Shown: one piece after another, positions 8,803 through 17,943 of the stretch | How positions within the stretch are numbered: position 1 is the stretch's first letter | Layout of the letters: each line of letters starts with the position of its first letter | Notes under the pieces: model-generated | Seen by the model: only the letters and a program-made list of their open reading frames with translations | What the model was told of the DNA's origin: nothing | The model's database searches: none | Source of the DNA: JAJPKK01 sp963787675 | GTDB taxonomy: Bacteria; Pseudomonadota; Alphaproteobacteria; Rhizobiales; Xanthobacteraceae | Reading direction: 5' to 3' | Assembly (NCBI GenBank): GCA_963787675.1 | Contig: CAWBDV010000010.1 | Coordinates: 1 to 64,000 of the forward strand | Length of the DNA stretch: 64,000 nucleotides | Position numbers and translations under genes: made by a program

Positions 8803-9693
8803 CTATCGCGCGGGCCGCCGCGCCGGTGGCGCATCCGTCTCGCTTGCCTTGGGTTTTCGTCCGAGATCACGCGAAATCGCTTCGGCAGCGGCGAGCACTT
8901 CCGTCTTCAGCGGGCCGTTTAATTCGGCTTCGCTGGTCAGCAGGGCGACCGCCGAAACATTGATCGCCGCGACGATCCGATCAGTCATGTCCCGGATCGG
9001 CGCCGCGATGCTGGCGACCCCGGGCTCGTAGCCGGAAATCTGCACGACGACGCCATTCGCCCGATCGGCGGCGATCTCCTCCAGCAAGCCGCCGATGGTA
9101 GCCAGTACCTTGACGTTGAAGGGACCGAACAGCTCGTCGCGATACAATTCGCGGATATCGTTGTCGTCCAATCCCGACAGCAGGGTGCGCCCCATGGTCG
9201 TGGCGCGCGCCGGAAGTCGTGTGCCAACGTGGATGTTGCTCGCGATTGAGCGACGAGTCGGCACCCGGGCGAGATAGACGACATCCCGTCCTTGCAATTC
9301 GCCAAGGTGAGCGGACCACCCAGTGCGATCACGCAACCGGACGAGGTGCGGCATGGCGACTTCGACCAGTTCGCGCGAGGCGAGAAAGCTGTAACCGAGG
9401 TCGAGGACCCGCGAGCCAAGCGCATAAGTCTTTGTGTCGACGTCGCACACCACAAAGCCGAGATGCTCGAGCGTATAGAGAAGCCGATAGGCCGATGACC
9501 GCGTCACACCGAGGGCGCCCGCCACCTCGGACAGCGTCGGGCGACTACGCGCTGCGGACAGCACTTGCAAAATGTTCAAACCGCGGACGAGCGCGGGAAC
9601 TACATAACGGTCGTCGGCTACCGCGGGCTCGCGTCTTGCGCTGCGTTCGGCGTGCGGCCCGGAAGGAGCACCTTCGTGCGCTGACTTATCCAT
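8803..9693 (-). CDS. IclR-family transcriptional regulator
   Basis: 296 residues: a winged helix-turn-helix (ALVRGLNILQVLS, then TLSEVAGALGVTRSSAYRLL, residues about 35-90) followed by the IclR effector domain with LPARATTMGRTLLS and GVASIAAPIRD. IclR proteins sense small aromatic or acidic metabolites and activate or repress divergent genes. This gene heads the leftward unit and faces the ABC transporter operon across a 218-base gap that holds a perfect 14-bp palindrome. The most likely targets are both catabolic units. Confidence 0.9.
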   Translation of the reverse strand: MDKSAHEGAPSGPHAERSARREPAVADDRYVVPALVRGLNILQVLSAARSRPTLSEVAGALGVTRSSAYRLLYTLEHLGFVVCDVDTKTYALGSRVLDLGYSFLASRELVEVAMPHLVRLRDRTGWSAHLGELQGRDVVYLARVPTRRSIASNIHVGTRLPARATTMGRTLLSGLDDNDIRELYRDELFGPFNVKVLATIGGLLEEIAADRANGVVVQISGYEPGVASIAAPIRDMTDRIVAAINVSAVALLTSEAELNGPLKTEVLAAAEAISRDLGRKPKASETDAPPARRPAR

Positions 9694-9903
9694 CAGGCAA
9701 TGTCCAATAGTTTAATTAGCGAAACTACGTATCCTATACTAAATCAACCCCGAGGCGTCAAGGAGAGAGATGTGCTCGCTCTGCAAAATCTCTAGCCCAA
9801 CCGGTGCAGCGACAATTCGCACGTATCTCACCGCGCAGTTGGTAAAGAAACTTGCGTCGGCCCATTGACAGGCAATTTTCGATGTATAGTATGCGAACAT
9901 ATA

Positions 9904-9917
9904 GTTCATATATGAAC
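9904..9917. promoter_or_regulatory. Perfect 14-bp palindrome, possible IclR operator
   Basis: GTTCATATATGAAC reads the same on both strands. It lies in the divergent gap between the IclR gene and the ABC transporter operon and overlaps the first possible ATG of the ATPase gene. IclR-family operators are palindromes of about this size near the regulated promoter. The assignment is inference. Confidence 0.4.
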
Positions 9918-10733
9918 AGACGTGGAGCTTCCCCTGTGTTGACACAAGCCTCCAACGTGCTGCGGCTGCAGAATGTCGCGCGTCGATTTCCGGGGCGGAC
10001 GCCCAAAGCCCCTGCCTTTACCGCGGTCCGTAATCTCAACTTCGACGTCAATGAGGGAGAGTTCGTGTCGATCGTTGGCCCGTCCGGCTGCGGCAAGAGC
10101 ACGCTGCTCAATCTCGTCGCGGGTCTCGATCGGCCGAGCGAAGGCACCGTTTCGCTTCATGGAGTTGCGGTGTCTGGCCCGAACGCCAGCGTCGGCTTCA
10201 TGTTGCAGAAGGACCTGCTGTTGCCGTGGCGCACGGTGCTGCAGAACGTTGAATTCGGTCTCGAGGCGCATAATCACAACAGCGCCGATCGTCGGGAGCG
10301 CGCGCTGCGCGAGCTCAAGCGCTGCCGCCTGCTCGACTTCGCTGACCGGTATCCCTACCAGATTTCCGGCGGCCAGCGCCAACGCGCCGCATTGGCGCGC
10401 ACGCTTGCCATCGATCCGGACATTGTTCTCCTCGACGAGCCGTTCTCAGCGCTCGATGCGCAAACCAAGCTCGTTCTACAGAAGAGCTTCGCTGCAACCA
10501 TCGCCGGCTCGGGCCTGACGACGCTGCTCATCACCCACGACTTATCTGAGGCGGTCGCGATGTCCGACCGTATTCTAGTGATGAGCGACCGGCCCGGCCG
10601 CATAGTCGAGGAAATTGAGGTTGGTATTTCCGACCGGGACAATCCGCTCGCGCGCATTGCCACGCCGCGCGCCAGCGAAATCGTCGCTCACCTCTTTCAC
10701 TCGCTTCACATCGACACCCGTCTAGACGCCTGA
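9912..10733 (+). CDS. ABC transporter ATPase (nitrate/sulfonate/taurine type)
   Basis: 273 residues. Walker A is GPSGCGKST (56-64), the signature SGGQ is at 152-155, Walker B with LLDEP is at 173-177, and the switch His is in LLITHD. The layout matches SsuB/TauB ATPases that energise uptake of small organic acids, sulfonates or aromatic compounds. The start is uncertain: the ATG at 9912 lies inside a palindrome and has no clear ribosome site, while the in-frame GTG at 9936 has GGAG 9 bases upstream. It begins the rightward catabolic unit and precedes the binding protein by 36 bases. Its permease partner carries a stop codon, so the importer may not work. Confidence 0.88.
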   Translation: MNRRGASPVLTQASNVLRLQNVARRFPGRTPKAPAFTAVRNLNFDVNEGEFVSIVGPSGCGKSTLLNLVAGLDRPSEGTVSLHGVAVSGPNASVGFMLQKDLLLPWRTVLQNVEFGLEAHNHNSADRRERALRELKRCRLLDFADRYPYQISGGQRQRAALARTLAIDPDIVLLDEPFSALDAQTKLVLQKSFAATIAGSGLTTLLITHDLSEAVAMSDRILVMSDRPGRIVEEIEVGISDRDNPLARIATPRASEIVAHLFHSLHIDTRLDA

Positions 10734-10769
10734 CGACGTTCGGCAACACAAGAAAATCAGGAGGCTAAC

Positions 10770-11747
10770 ATGAGGGTCACACGACGCACGGCGATCGGCG
10801 GTTTGCTGGCGAGCGCAGTCATTGGCCCAGCCTTCGCGGCGCCCGAGAAGGTGGTCTATCTGTTTCCGGCGCCGGCGTTCCTGCCGGCTTTCATTCCGTT
10901 TCATGTGGCGAAGCATCGCGACTATTTCGGCGGTGAAAACCTTGCCGTCGAATTCCGCACCGGTCGCGGCGGAGCTGATGCGGCTACTCAGGTGGCAGTG
11001 GGCAACGCCGATCTCGGTGGAGGTGTCGGCGAAACCTCGATGATCGTGCGTCCCAATGACTTGCCGGTGCGCGGGGTCGCCCAACTCGGGCAACATTCTC
11101 TGTTCCAGCTTGTCACGCGTAAGGATGTCGGCATCCGTACCATGACGGACCTGCGGCACAAGAAGCTTGGTGTCATCGGTTACCAGGACACCGGCTACTA
11201 CGCCCTGTTGGCGGTTCTTGCTGCGAACGGCATCAAGCGTAACGAACTCGAAATCCAGGCGGTCGGCAACGCCGGCGTGACCCAGCTGATGATCGCCAGG
11301 TCGCTCGACGGCATCATGGCGGTGCCAGAATGGGCGGACGCCATCGAAACCGCCGGCGTGACGCTCGATCATTTCGACGTCGACAAGACGTTTCCCGCCA
11401 TGGCCCAGGCAATTCTCGCGTCGGATAAGATCATCAAACAGCGGCCCGTCGTTATTCGCGGGTTCGTTCGTGCCGTGCTTCACGCGGTGCGCGATTGTAT
11501 GGCCGATCCAGCCTCAGCGGCACGCGATTTCGTCGCCGCTGTCCCACAGCATACCGGCAAGGAAGCCGAGGTGGAGCGAATCCTTCGCCGCTACGTCACG
11601 ACTGTGTATCCCACCGAGCCGCCGTCGGCACTCGGTACGTTCGATCCCGAGCGGATGCGGACCGTGCAGAAATTCTATCTCGAGAACAACATCATCCAGA
11701 AAGCCGTACCGATCGAGGACCTCTACACCAATGAATTCGTCGGCTAG
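10770..11747 (+). CDS. ABC transporter periplasmic binding protein (NMT1/TauA type)
   Basis: 325 residues with a signal peptide (RRTAIGGLLASAVIGPAFAA; the Arg pair suggests Tat or Sec). The mature part has the FIPFHVAKHRDYF opening and the GGADAATQVAVGNADLG loop of the SsuA/TauA/THI5-like binding-protein group, then LGVIGYQDTG. AGGAGG stands 7 bases before the ATG. It binds the imported compound in the periplasm; relatives bind sulfonates, aromatic acids, pyrimidine precursors or nitrate, so the ligand is open. It lies between the ATPase and permease genes. Confidence 0.85.
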   Translation: MRVTRRTAIGGLLASAVIGPAFAAPEKVVYLFPAPAFLPAFIPFHVAKHRDYFGGENLAVEFRTGRGGADAATQVAVGNADLGGGVGETSMIVRPNDLPVRGVAQLGQHSLFQLVTRKDVGIRTMTDLRHKKLGVIGYQDTGYYALLAVLAANGIKRNELEIQAVGNAGVTQLMIARSLDGIMAVPEWADAIETAGVTLDHFDVDKTFPAMAQAILASDKIIKQRPVVIRGFVRAVLHAVRDCMADPASAARDFVAAVPQHTGKEAEVERILRRYVTTVYPTEPPSALGTFDPERMRTVQKFYLENNIIQKAVPIEDLYTNEFVG

Positions 11748-11765
11748 GTCCGAAGGAACTTCGCG

Positions 11766-12617
11766 ATGACCGACAACGCGACCGATTCCGTGACCGCTAC
11801 CCCTGTTGCTCCGATCCGCGCCCTCGCGTGGAGCCGCAACGCCGCCGTTCCGTTGGCGAGCATTGCCCTCGCGATCGCCGTCCTGATTGCGTGGCAATAT
11901 CTTCCGCCGCTGCTCGGCATTCCGAAATACATCATCCCACGCATATCGGATTTGTGGGCCGAGGGTGTGCGAATGTGGGATCAGGACAACCTGCTGTCGC
12001 ACTTCCTGTCCACCGCCTCGATGTCGATCCTCGGTTTTGTCCTTGGCAGCTTCCTCGGCGCGGGGTTCGGCTATGCCCTCGGCCTGCTGCCGACGTGGGA
12101 GAAGGTTCTCTCTCCGTACATCCTTGCTCTGCAAATCGCGCCGAAGGTCGCGTTTGCACCGTTGTTCATCCTCTGGTTCGGATACAACGCGCTGCCGAAG
12201 CTCACCGTTACTGTCCTAGTGGTGTTTTTCCCGATCCTCGTCAATGTCCTTCAGGCGATGCGCGTAATGGATCGAGATCTCATCAACTTGGCACGTGCCT
12301 ACAACATGAGTTGATCGAAGATCTTCTGGAAGGTCATGGTGCCGTTTTCCATGCCGAACCTGATGGCAGGACTACGGATCGGCGCGACGCTCGCGGTCAT
12401 CGGCATCACCGTCGGCGAGCTCGTCGGCGGCGAGATCGGCCTCGGCTACCTCATCAGTTTTGGCCAGGGCCAGGCCAATACCGCAATGGTTTTCGATGCG
12501 ATCGCCCTGCTGACGGTTATCGGCATCGTGATGTACTGGGCCGTCGTCAGCATCGAGGCGCGGGTGCTTCACTACGTCCCACGCGCGACCGATATCCGGG
12601 CCTCTGCCTCAACATGA
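11766..12617 (+). pseudogene. ABC transporter permease with in-frame TGA
   Basis: A TauC/SsuC-type inner-membrane permease of about 283 codons. The first 182 residues include membrane helices and the cytoplasmic coupling region (PKLTVTVLVVFFPILVN, then DLINLARAYNMS). A TGA at 12312-12314 follows NMS; after it the same frame goes on with SKIFWKVMVPFSMPNLMAGL and further helices to 12617. Relatives read about SASRWQIFRKVxLPAALP here, so the TGA probably replaces an Arg or Trp codon by one base change. The break falls inside the EAA loop that contacts the ATPase, so neither part alone should work. The last codons overlap the next start (ATGA). Confidence 0.82.
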
Positions 12618-13450
12618 GCGCTCCCGCTACCATCGGAATGCCGGTACACGGCGAAGCAGCCGGTATCAGCTTTCTGCGCCGGCTGGGCGATGATAATGCC
12701 GTGCCGCTGATGCTCCTGCACGGCATCGGCAGCAACGCCGCGACTTTCGCTCCGGTGATGTCTGCCTTACCCATGTCGATCGATGCAATCGCCTGGAATG
12801 CGCCTGGCTACGCGGACTCGCGGCCGCTCGTGAGCGGCTCGGCGGCGCCGTGCGACTACGCTGGCGCGCTAAAAACTCTCCTTGAGGCGCTTCATCTTTC
12901 GAGGATTGTCCTCGCAGGCCATTCGCTCGGTGCGCTATTTGCCACGGCGTTTGCTGCCGAATATCCTGCAAGCGTTGCGGGATTGGCATTGATTTCGCCT
13001 GCGCTCGGATACCGCGTCGTACCCGGCGCGCCTTTGCCGGCGGGCGTGCAGGACCGCATTGACGAAATTCAATCGCTCGGAACGGCCGTATTTGCGGCGA
13101 ATCGGGCACCACGCCTGCTGAGCCGAGCCACGGACAAGCCGCTGGTTCTCGCGGCAGTCGAACGTGCAATGGCGTCGGTGAACCTTGCTGGCTACGTGCA
13201 GGCGGTGAGAGCGCTCGGTGCCGGCGATCTCATCGCGGATGCCGCGCTCATCACTGCGCCTGCAATGGTGGCTGTCGGTACAGAGGACGTCGTGACACCC
13301 CCTGACAGCGCCCGAAAAGCGCATCAGGCACTTTCGTTCTCTACAGGATATTACGAAATCACCGGCGCCGGACATGCTTTGCCGCAAGAAGAGCCAAACA
13401 TCGTCGCTGATATATTGGTGGAATTCATCGAGCAGCACGCAAATGTCTGA
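12614..13450 (+). CDS. Alpha/beta-fold hydrolase
   Basis: 278 residues with the alpha/beta hydrolase core: oxyanion region LMLLHGIGSNAATF, nucleophile elbow GHSLGA with Ser104, an acid in VGTEDVVTPP and the catalytic His in GAGHALPQEEP. In aromatic degradation such enzymes hydrolyse the C-C bond of meta-cleavage products or open lactones (3-oxoadipate enol-lactonase type). The ATG overlaps the permease stop by 4 bases and the gene overlaps the next IclR start by 8, so it belongs to the operon. The start at 12614 is chosen from that coupling; the longer open frame upstream is read-through in the wrong frame of the permease. Confidence 0.85.
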   Translation: MSAPATIGMPVHGEAAGISFLRRLGDDNAVPLMLLHGIGSNAATFAPVMSALPMSIDAIAWNAPGYADSRPLVSGSAAPCDYAGALKTLLEALHLSRIVLAGHSLGALFATAFAAEYPASVAGLALISPALGYRVVPGAPLPAGVQDRIDEIQSLGTAVFAANRAPRLLSRATDKPLVLAAVERAMASVNLAGYVQAVRALGAGDLIADAALITAPAMVAVGTEDVVTPPDSARKAHQALSFSTGYYEITGAGHALPQEEPNIVADILVEFIEQHANV

Positions 13451-14321
13451 GAAGCACCCCGCCGAGAGTGACAACGGAGCTGGCGACGACATCTATGTGT
13501 CAGCGCCGGTCCAGCGTGCGGTCCGCCTGCTGCGTCACATCGCTGAGGGCGATCCGGTCAACAACATATCGCGCACGGCGCGCGAGGTCGGAATCAATCG
13601 TACCACGCTGCTGCGTCTTCTGCACACGCTGCATGCCGAGCGCTTCATCGAGCCTCGCGGCGAAGGACAGGGCTGGCGCATCGGTGTCGGATTGATCGGA
13701 TTGGCAGCACAAGCCTTCTACTCAGAGGATCTCGTCCAAACTTCGATTCCGGTGCTGACCCGCCTTGCGGAGACGCTGGACCTCTCCGCGCATCTCGGCG
13801 TCCTCGATGGGTTAGAGATCGTCTACCTGGTGCGGCGCGCGCCGAACCATTCCTTCGTCAGCAATATCCGGATTGGCAGCCGGCTGCCGGCGCATGCGAC
13901 GAACATGGGACGGATTATCCTGGCGCACCTGCCCCAGGATCGCGTCGAGCGGATGTATTCGGGGGCAACTCTAAAGCCCGTGACACCGCTGACACCGGTC
14001 ACGCCGGCGCAGCTTGAGGCGCAGTTGAACAAGGATCGCGCCTGCGGGCTTGCCTGGAGCGACGGCAACTACGAAGTCGGGATCAGTTCGGTCGCGGCAG
14101 CCATCTTCGATGTGACGGACACGCCGATCGCTGCACTCAACGTCAGCGGACGCTCAGCAGATTTCACCGGCGCTGATCGGCGTGCGCGGATCGGCACCGA
14201 GGTGAGCGGCGCCGCTTTGGAAATATCGCAGCGCCTAGGCTGGGGCGGCCGTCTAACAGGCCGCAATGAACCCAAAAGGGGCGCGACGTCGCTCCAAACT
14301 CCATCGCGCGCAGCGAGCTGA
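13443..14321 (+). CDS. IclR-family transcriptional regulator (second)
   Basis: 292 residues. It has the winged helix (RAVRLLRHIAEG, then ISRTAREVGINRTTLLRLLH) and the IclR sensor domain (LSAHLGVLDGLEIVYL, RLPAHATNMGRIIL, GISSVAAAIFD). Its ATG lies inside the end of the hydrolase gene. A direct repeat in the protein, PVTPLTPVTP (about residues 180-190), makes a short flexible insertion. Being inside the rightward operon rather than divergent from it suggests feedback control; which promoter it controls cannot be told. Confidence 0.88.
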   Translation: MSEKHPAESDNGAGDDIYVSAPVQRAVRLLRHIAEGDPVNNISRTAREVGINRTTLLRLLHTLHAERFIEPRGEGQGWRIGVGLIGLAAQAFYSEDLVQTSIPVLTRLAETLDLSAHLGVLDGLEIVYLVRRAPNHSFVSNIRIGSRLPAHATNMGRIILAHLPQDRVERMYSGATLKPVTPLTPVTPAQLEAQLNKDRACGLAWSDGNYEVGISSVAAAIFDVTDTPIAALNVSGRSADFTGADRRARIGTEVSGAALEISQRLGWGGRLTGRNEPKRGATSLQTPSRAAS

Positions 14322-14330
14322 GGTAATCAC

Positions 14331-15122
14331 ATGGACCTCGGCCTTTCGAATAGAGTTGCGGTCGTGACCGGTGGAAGCTCGGGTATCGGGTTTGCCACGG
14401 CGCGATTGCTGATCGGCGAAGGAGCACGGGTCGCCATCTGCGGCCGCGATGCCGATCGGCTGGCGGCGGCACAGGCGCTACTCGTTTCTCTGAAACCTGG
14501 TGCAGTGCTGGCCGAACGCTGCGACGTTCTTGATGCGGATGCTGTCGCCGGCTTTGCGCGCAAAGTCTCGGCCTGGTCCGATGGACGCGTCGACATCCTC
14601 ATCAATAACGCCGGCCAAGCGCGCATTTCGACGTTCGGCGACACGACTGATGATCATTGGCGCGACGAATTCGAACTCAAGTTCTTCAGCCAGATTCGTC
14701 CGATCCGCGCGTTCCGGCCGCTCCTCGAAGCGAGCGACGCGCCCGCCATCGTCGGCGTCAACTCGCTGCTGTCACTGCAACCTGAGCCCCACATGGTGTG
14801 CACGTCCGCGGCGCGGGCGGGTGTCCAGAACTTGCTTAAGTCGCTCGCGACCGAGTTTGCTCCACGCATCAGGGTCAATTCGGTACTCCTCGGCCTGGTC
14901 GATTCCGGACAGTGGCAGCGGCGCTTCGAAGCGCGGCCCGATAAAGCCACGACGCGGGAAAACTGGTTTGCGACGATCGCCCACGGCAAGGGAATCCCGC
15001 TACGCCGCCTTGGTTTTCCTGAAGAGCCGGCCCGCGCCATCGTGTTTCTCGGTTCGCCGGCGGCGAGCTACATCACCGGGGCGAGCCTCGAAATCTCAGG
15101 CGGCGTCTCACGACACATCTAG
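14331..15122 (+). CDS. SDR-family oxidoreductase lacking the YxxxK motif
   Basis: 263 residues with a clear Rossmann start (VAVVTGGSSGIGFATARLL) and NNAG, so the NAD(P)-binding fold is intact. Where the catalytic Tyr and Lys should stand the sequence reads PHMVCTSAARAGVQNLLKSL: His-Met-Val-Cys and Ala-Arg replace YxxxK. The Ser before it (SLLSL) remains. It therefore belongs to an atypical SDR branch, with either altered chemistry or a binding role. It begins 9 bases after the IclR stop and precedes the TPP enzyme by 17 bases. Confidence 0.82.
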   Translation: MDLGLSNRVAVVTGGSSGIGFATARLLIGEGARVAICGRDADRLAAAQALLVSLKPGAVLAERCDVLDADAVAGFARKVSAWSDGRVDILINNAGQARISTFGDTTDDHWRDEFELKFFSQIRPIRAFRPLLEASDAPAIVGVNSLLSLQPEPHMVCTSAARAGVQNLLKSLATEFAPRIRVNSVLLGLVDSGQWQRRFEARPDKATTRENWFATIAHGKGIPLRRLGFPEEPARAIVFLGSPAASYITGASLEISGGVSRHI

Positions 15123-15139
15123 GATCGGACACCGACACC

Positions 15140-16843
15140 ATGAAGCTTTCCGTTGTCACCGCAGAGCGTATCAGCGTGTCGAACCCGCCCGCGCAGTCCG
15201 ACGAACTGGTTGGCGATGCGATCGCGCGTGCGCTGGCCGACATCGGTGTAACGGTCGCGTTCGGCGTGATTTCCATCCACAACATGCCGATTCTCGATGC
15301 GATGGCGAGGCACGGGCGGATTCGCTTCGTGCCGGCGCGCGGCGAGGCCGGCGCGATGAACATGGCCGATGCGTACGCACGGGTCTCGCGCTCCCTTGGG
15401 GTCGCTATTACCAGCACTGGCACCGCGGCGGGCAATGCGGCGGGCTCGCAGGTCGAGGCGTTGACCGCCGGGTCGTCGGTGCTACACATCACCACCCAGG
15501 TTGACCGTGAATTCGTCGATCGCGATCGTGCCGCCATACACGACGTGCCCCGCCAACCCGATATGCTGAAGGCCATCAGCAAAAATTATTTTCGCGTATG
15601 GGAGCCGGCCGCGGCCGTCGACACGTTGCTGGCAGCCGCCAGCGAGGCGCTTTCGGCGCCTTCCGGACCCGTTACGCTCGAGATCCCTGTCGATGTTCAG
15701 CGCGGCAGGGTGCCAAAGCGCAGACCTTCCAGGATGCCGGCAATTGTGCCGCGCGTTCCAGATGCTGCGCAAATTGACGCGCTCGCCGCGTTGATCCGAC
15801 AGGCCAAACGGCCTCTGCTGTGGCTCGGCGGCGGCGCCCGCAGGGCGGCTGCGGCGGCAACTGCGCTCGTCGAAGGTGGCTTTGGCGCGGTCACGAGCAC
15901 AAACGGCCGAGCCATCGTCCCAGAAGGTCACCCGCGCAGCCTCGGCGCTTTCAATATGACACGCGAAGCGCAAGACATCTACGCACGCTGCGATTTGATG
16001 ATCGTCGTTGGTTCGCGCCTGCGCGGCAACGAAACCCAGAACAATCGGATGGCGCTGCCACGGCTTGCTCAGATCGATGTCGACCCGATGCAAGGCGGAC
16101 GCAATTATCCGGTCGACCTCTTCATTGCGGGTGACGCGCGTCTCGCGTTGGAAGGCCTGCTGACGCGTTTGCCTGCGCGGCTTGACACTGACAGCTCGTT
16201 TTTGGCCGCCATCGCTGACGCTCGCGCGCGTTCCGAAGCCACGTTGCGGGAAAGCCTCGGTCCCTACGGGTCCCTCGCCGATATTCTGAGCGAGCGTGTG
16301 AACCGAGGCGCCCATCCATGGGTTCGCGATGTCACCGTTTCGAACAGCACGTTCGGGAATCGCTACGTCCGTCTCGCTGCGCCGCATCTTGGCGTTCATG
16401 CCCTCGGCGGCGGCATCGGCCAGGGCATTGCCATGGGCATCGGGGCGGCGCTCGCGGGCGCGCCCGGCAAGACAATCGCGCTTCTGGGCGACGGCGGAGC
16501 ACAGCTGATGATCGGCGAACTGGCGACTGCGGTTGAAGCGAAGGCTGACGTCGCCTACGTCCTGATGAACGATCGTGGCTACGGCGTCATCCGCAATATC
16601 CAGGACGTCCAGTACGAAAGTAGGCGCGTCTATTCCAATATCCTGACGCCTGATTTTTCGCTGGTCTGCCGCTCGGTGGGCTTACCGCACGAGCGCGTGT
16701 TGGACATTCGAGATTTTGGCGCGGCGCTGGCCCGCGCCCTTGATGCGCCGGGGCCACATCTGATCGAGATCGACATGATGTCGATCGGCCCTTTTAGTGA
16801 GAACTTCGCCGGCCCGCCGGCCGGCGCCGCCGGAATGCAGTAG
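15140..16843 (+). CDS. Thiamine-pyrophosphate-dependent enzyme (acetolactate synthase / decarboxylase family)
   Basis: 567 residues with the three-domain layout of the family. The N-terminal domain carries the TPP-activating Glu69 in ARGEAGAMNMADAYAR. The C-terminal domain has the TPP/Mg motif, from GDGGAQLMIGELATAVEA on to VLMNDRGYG (GDG about 25 residues before an Asn). Members include acetolactate synthase, benzoylformate decarboxylase and oxalyl-CoA decarboxylase, all acting on 2-oxo acids. In a ring-cleavage cluster it could decarboxylate or condense a 2-oxo acid product. No regulatory subunit is nearby, which argues against a biosynthetic acetolactate synthase. Confidence 0.83.
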   Translation: MKLSVVTAERISVSNPPAQSDELVGDAIARALADIGVTVAFGVISIHNMPILDAMARHGRIRFVPARGEAGAMNMADAYARVSRSLGVAITSTGTAAGNAAGSQVEALTAGSSVLHITTQVDREFVDRDRAAIHDVPRQPDMLKAISKNYFRVWEPAAAVDTLLAAASEALSAPSGPVTLEIPVDVQRGRVPKRRPSRMPAIVPRVPDAAQIDALAALIRQAKRPLLWLGGGARRAAAAATALVEGGFGAVTSTNGRAIVPEGHPRSLGAFNMTREAQDIYARCDLMIVVGSRLRGNETQNNRMALPRLAQIDVDPMQGGRNYPVDLFIAGDARLALEGLLTRLPARLDTDSSFLAAIADARARSEATLRESLGPYGSLADILSERVNRGAHPWVRDVTVSNSTFGNRYVRLAAPHLGVHALGGGIGQGIAMGIGAALAGAPGKTIALLGDGGAQLMIGELATAVEAKADVAYVLMNDRGYGVIRNIQDVQYESRRVYSNILTPDFSLVCRSVGLPHERVLDIRDFGAALARALDAPGPHLIEIDMMSIGPFSENFAGPPAGAAGMQ

Positions 16844-16857
16844 CAACGGTTAATGAG

Positions 16858-17871
16858 ATGGCCGCAATGGCACAGAGCGTTGCAGAATTGATAAAGCCGC
16901 CGGCATCCGATGCCCCCCGCACAACTGGCGGCCCGGCGCTCCGGCAGGTCCGTCTCCAGTCGATGACCTGGGAGGCGCCGGGCGTTCTGTCGCTCATGCT
17001 GACGGCCGCCGATGGCGGCACGCTCGTGCCCTTCGAACCGGGCGCCCACATCGACTTGCAGTTCCCAGACGGAACGACCCGGCAGTATTCGCTGTGCGGC
17101 GACCCTTCGGATACCTCGCGCTATCGCATCGGAGTGCGCGCGGTTAGCGGCGGCGTGTGTTCACAGTTCATCCATCGCAGACTGCGCCCGGGCGACCTGC
17201 TCAAAGTCAGCAAGCCTCGCAATCTCTTCGCCCTGGTGAAAGCACCGCGCTACATCTTCGTCGCCGGCGGCATCGGCATCACGCCGTTGATCCCGATGAT
17301 GCGGGCCGCGAGCGCGAGGGGGACGCCTTGGAAGCTCATTTATTGCAACCGCCGAAATGAGGATGCGCCGTTCCTTACCGAAGTCCTGAGTTTCGGCGGA
17401 GAGGTTTCGCTCCACAGCACCGAAGCAGGCACCCGCCTTGACGTCACCGTGTGCCTTGGAACCGTGCAGGAAGGCGCCGTTATTTATTGCTGCGGGCCGG
17501 AGCGTCTGATGGCCGCGGTGGAGGAAGCCACTACCGCATGGCCGCCAGAAACCGTTCGCTTCGAGTGGTTCAGCCCGCGCAGCCGGTCTCTTGATGAATC
17601 GTGCGGAAGCTTCCAAGTCGTGTGCGAAGCGTCTGGTGTCACGTTGACTGTTCCGTCGGACCGGACCGTGCTGTCGATCCTCAACGACGCGGGGATCGAG
17701 GTACCCTGCTCATGCCAACAGGGTATCTGCGGCACCTGTGAAGTCCGCGTCTTGTCGGGCGAAGTGGAGCATCGTGACAGCATTCTATCTTTGGCTGAGC
17801 GCGCCGCGAACGAGACGATGATGATTTGCGTCTCCCGCGCCCGCGGTTCGCGTCTGGTTCTCGACATCTGA
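16858..17871 (+). CDS. Phthalate-dioxygenase-reductase-type flavoprotein (FMN, NAD, 2Fe-2S)
   Basis: 337 residues, the electron donor for a Rieske oxygenase. Domain order is FMN-binding barrel with RQYSLCGDPSD (FMN contacts), NAD domain with GGIGITPLIPMM and CCGPERLM, and a C-terminal plant-type ferredoxin with CSCQQGICGTCEVRVLSGEV plus a distal Cys in MICVSRARG. This N-to-C order is that of phthalate dioxygenase reductase and VanB. It is followed by a small HTH-like gene and the Rieske oxygenase, its obvious partner. Confidence 0.9.
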   Translation: MAAMAQSVAELIKPPASDAPRTTGGPALRQVRLQSMTWEAPGVLSLMLTAADGGTLVPFEPGAHIDLQFPDGTTRQYSLCGDPSDTSRYRIGVRAVSGGVCSQFIHRRLRPGDLLKVSKPRNLFALVKAPRYIFVAGGIGITPLIPMMRAASARGTPWKLIYCNRRNEDAPFLTEVLSFGGEVSLHSTEAGTRLDVTVCLGTVQEGAVIYCCGPERLMAAVEEATTAWPPETVRFEWFSPRSRSLDESCGSFQVVCEASGVTLTVPSDRTVLSILNDAGIEVPCSCQQGICGTCEVRVLSGEVEHRDSILSLAERAANETMMICVSRARGSRLVLDI

Positions 17872-17943
17872 CCCGCCCGGTCCGACGATTTCGGAGATGG
17901 CACACTGCGATTGCACGATAGGCCGAAAGAGAAAGAGGGCAGC

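Noticed and set aside
11828..13450. 540-residue ORF covering permease and hydrolase
   Set aside because: Only its end (from 12,614) is protein-like, the alpha/beta hydrolase; the first part is the wrong frame of the permease.
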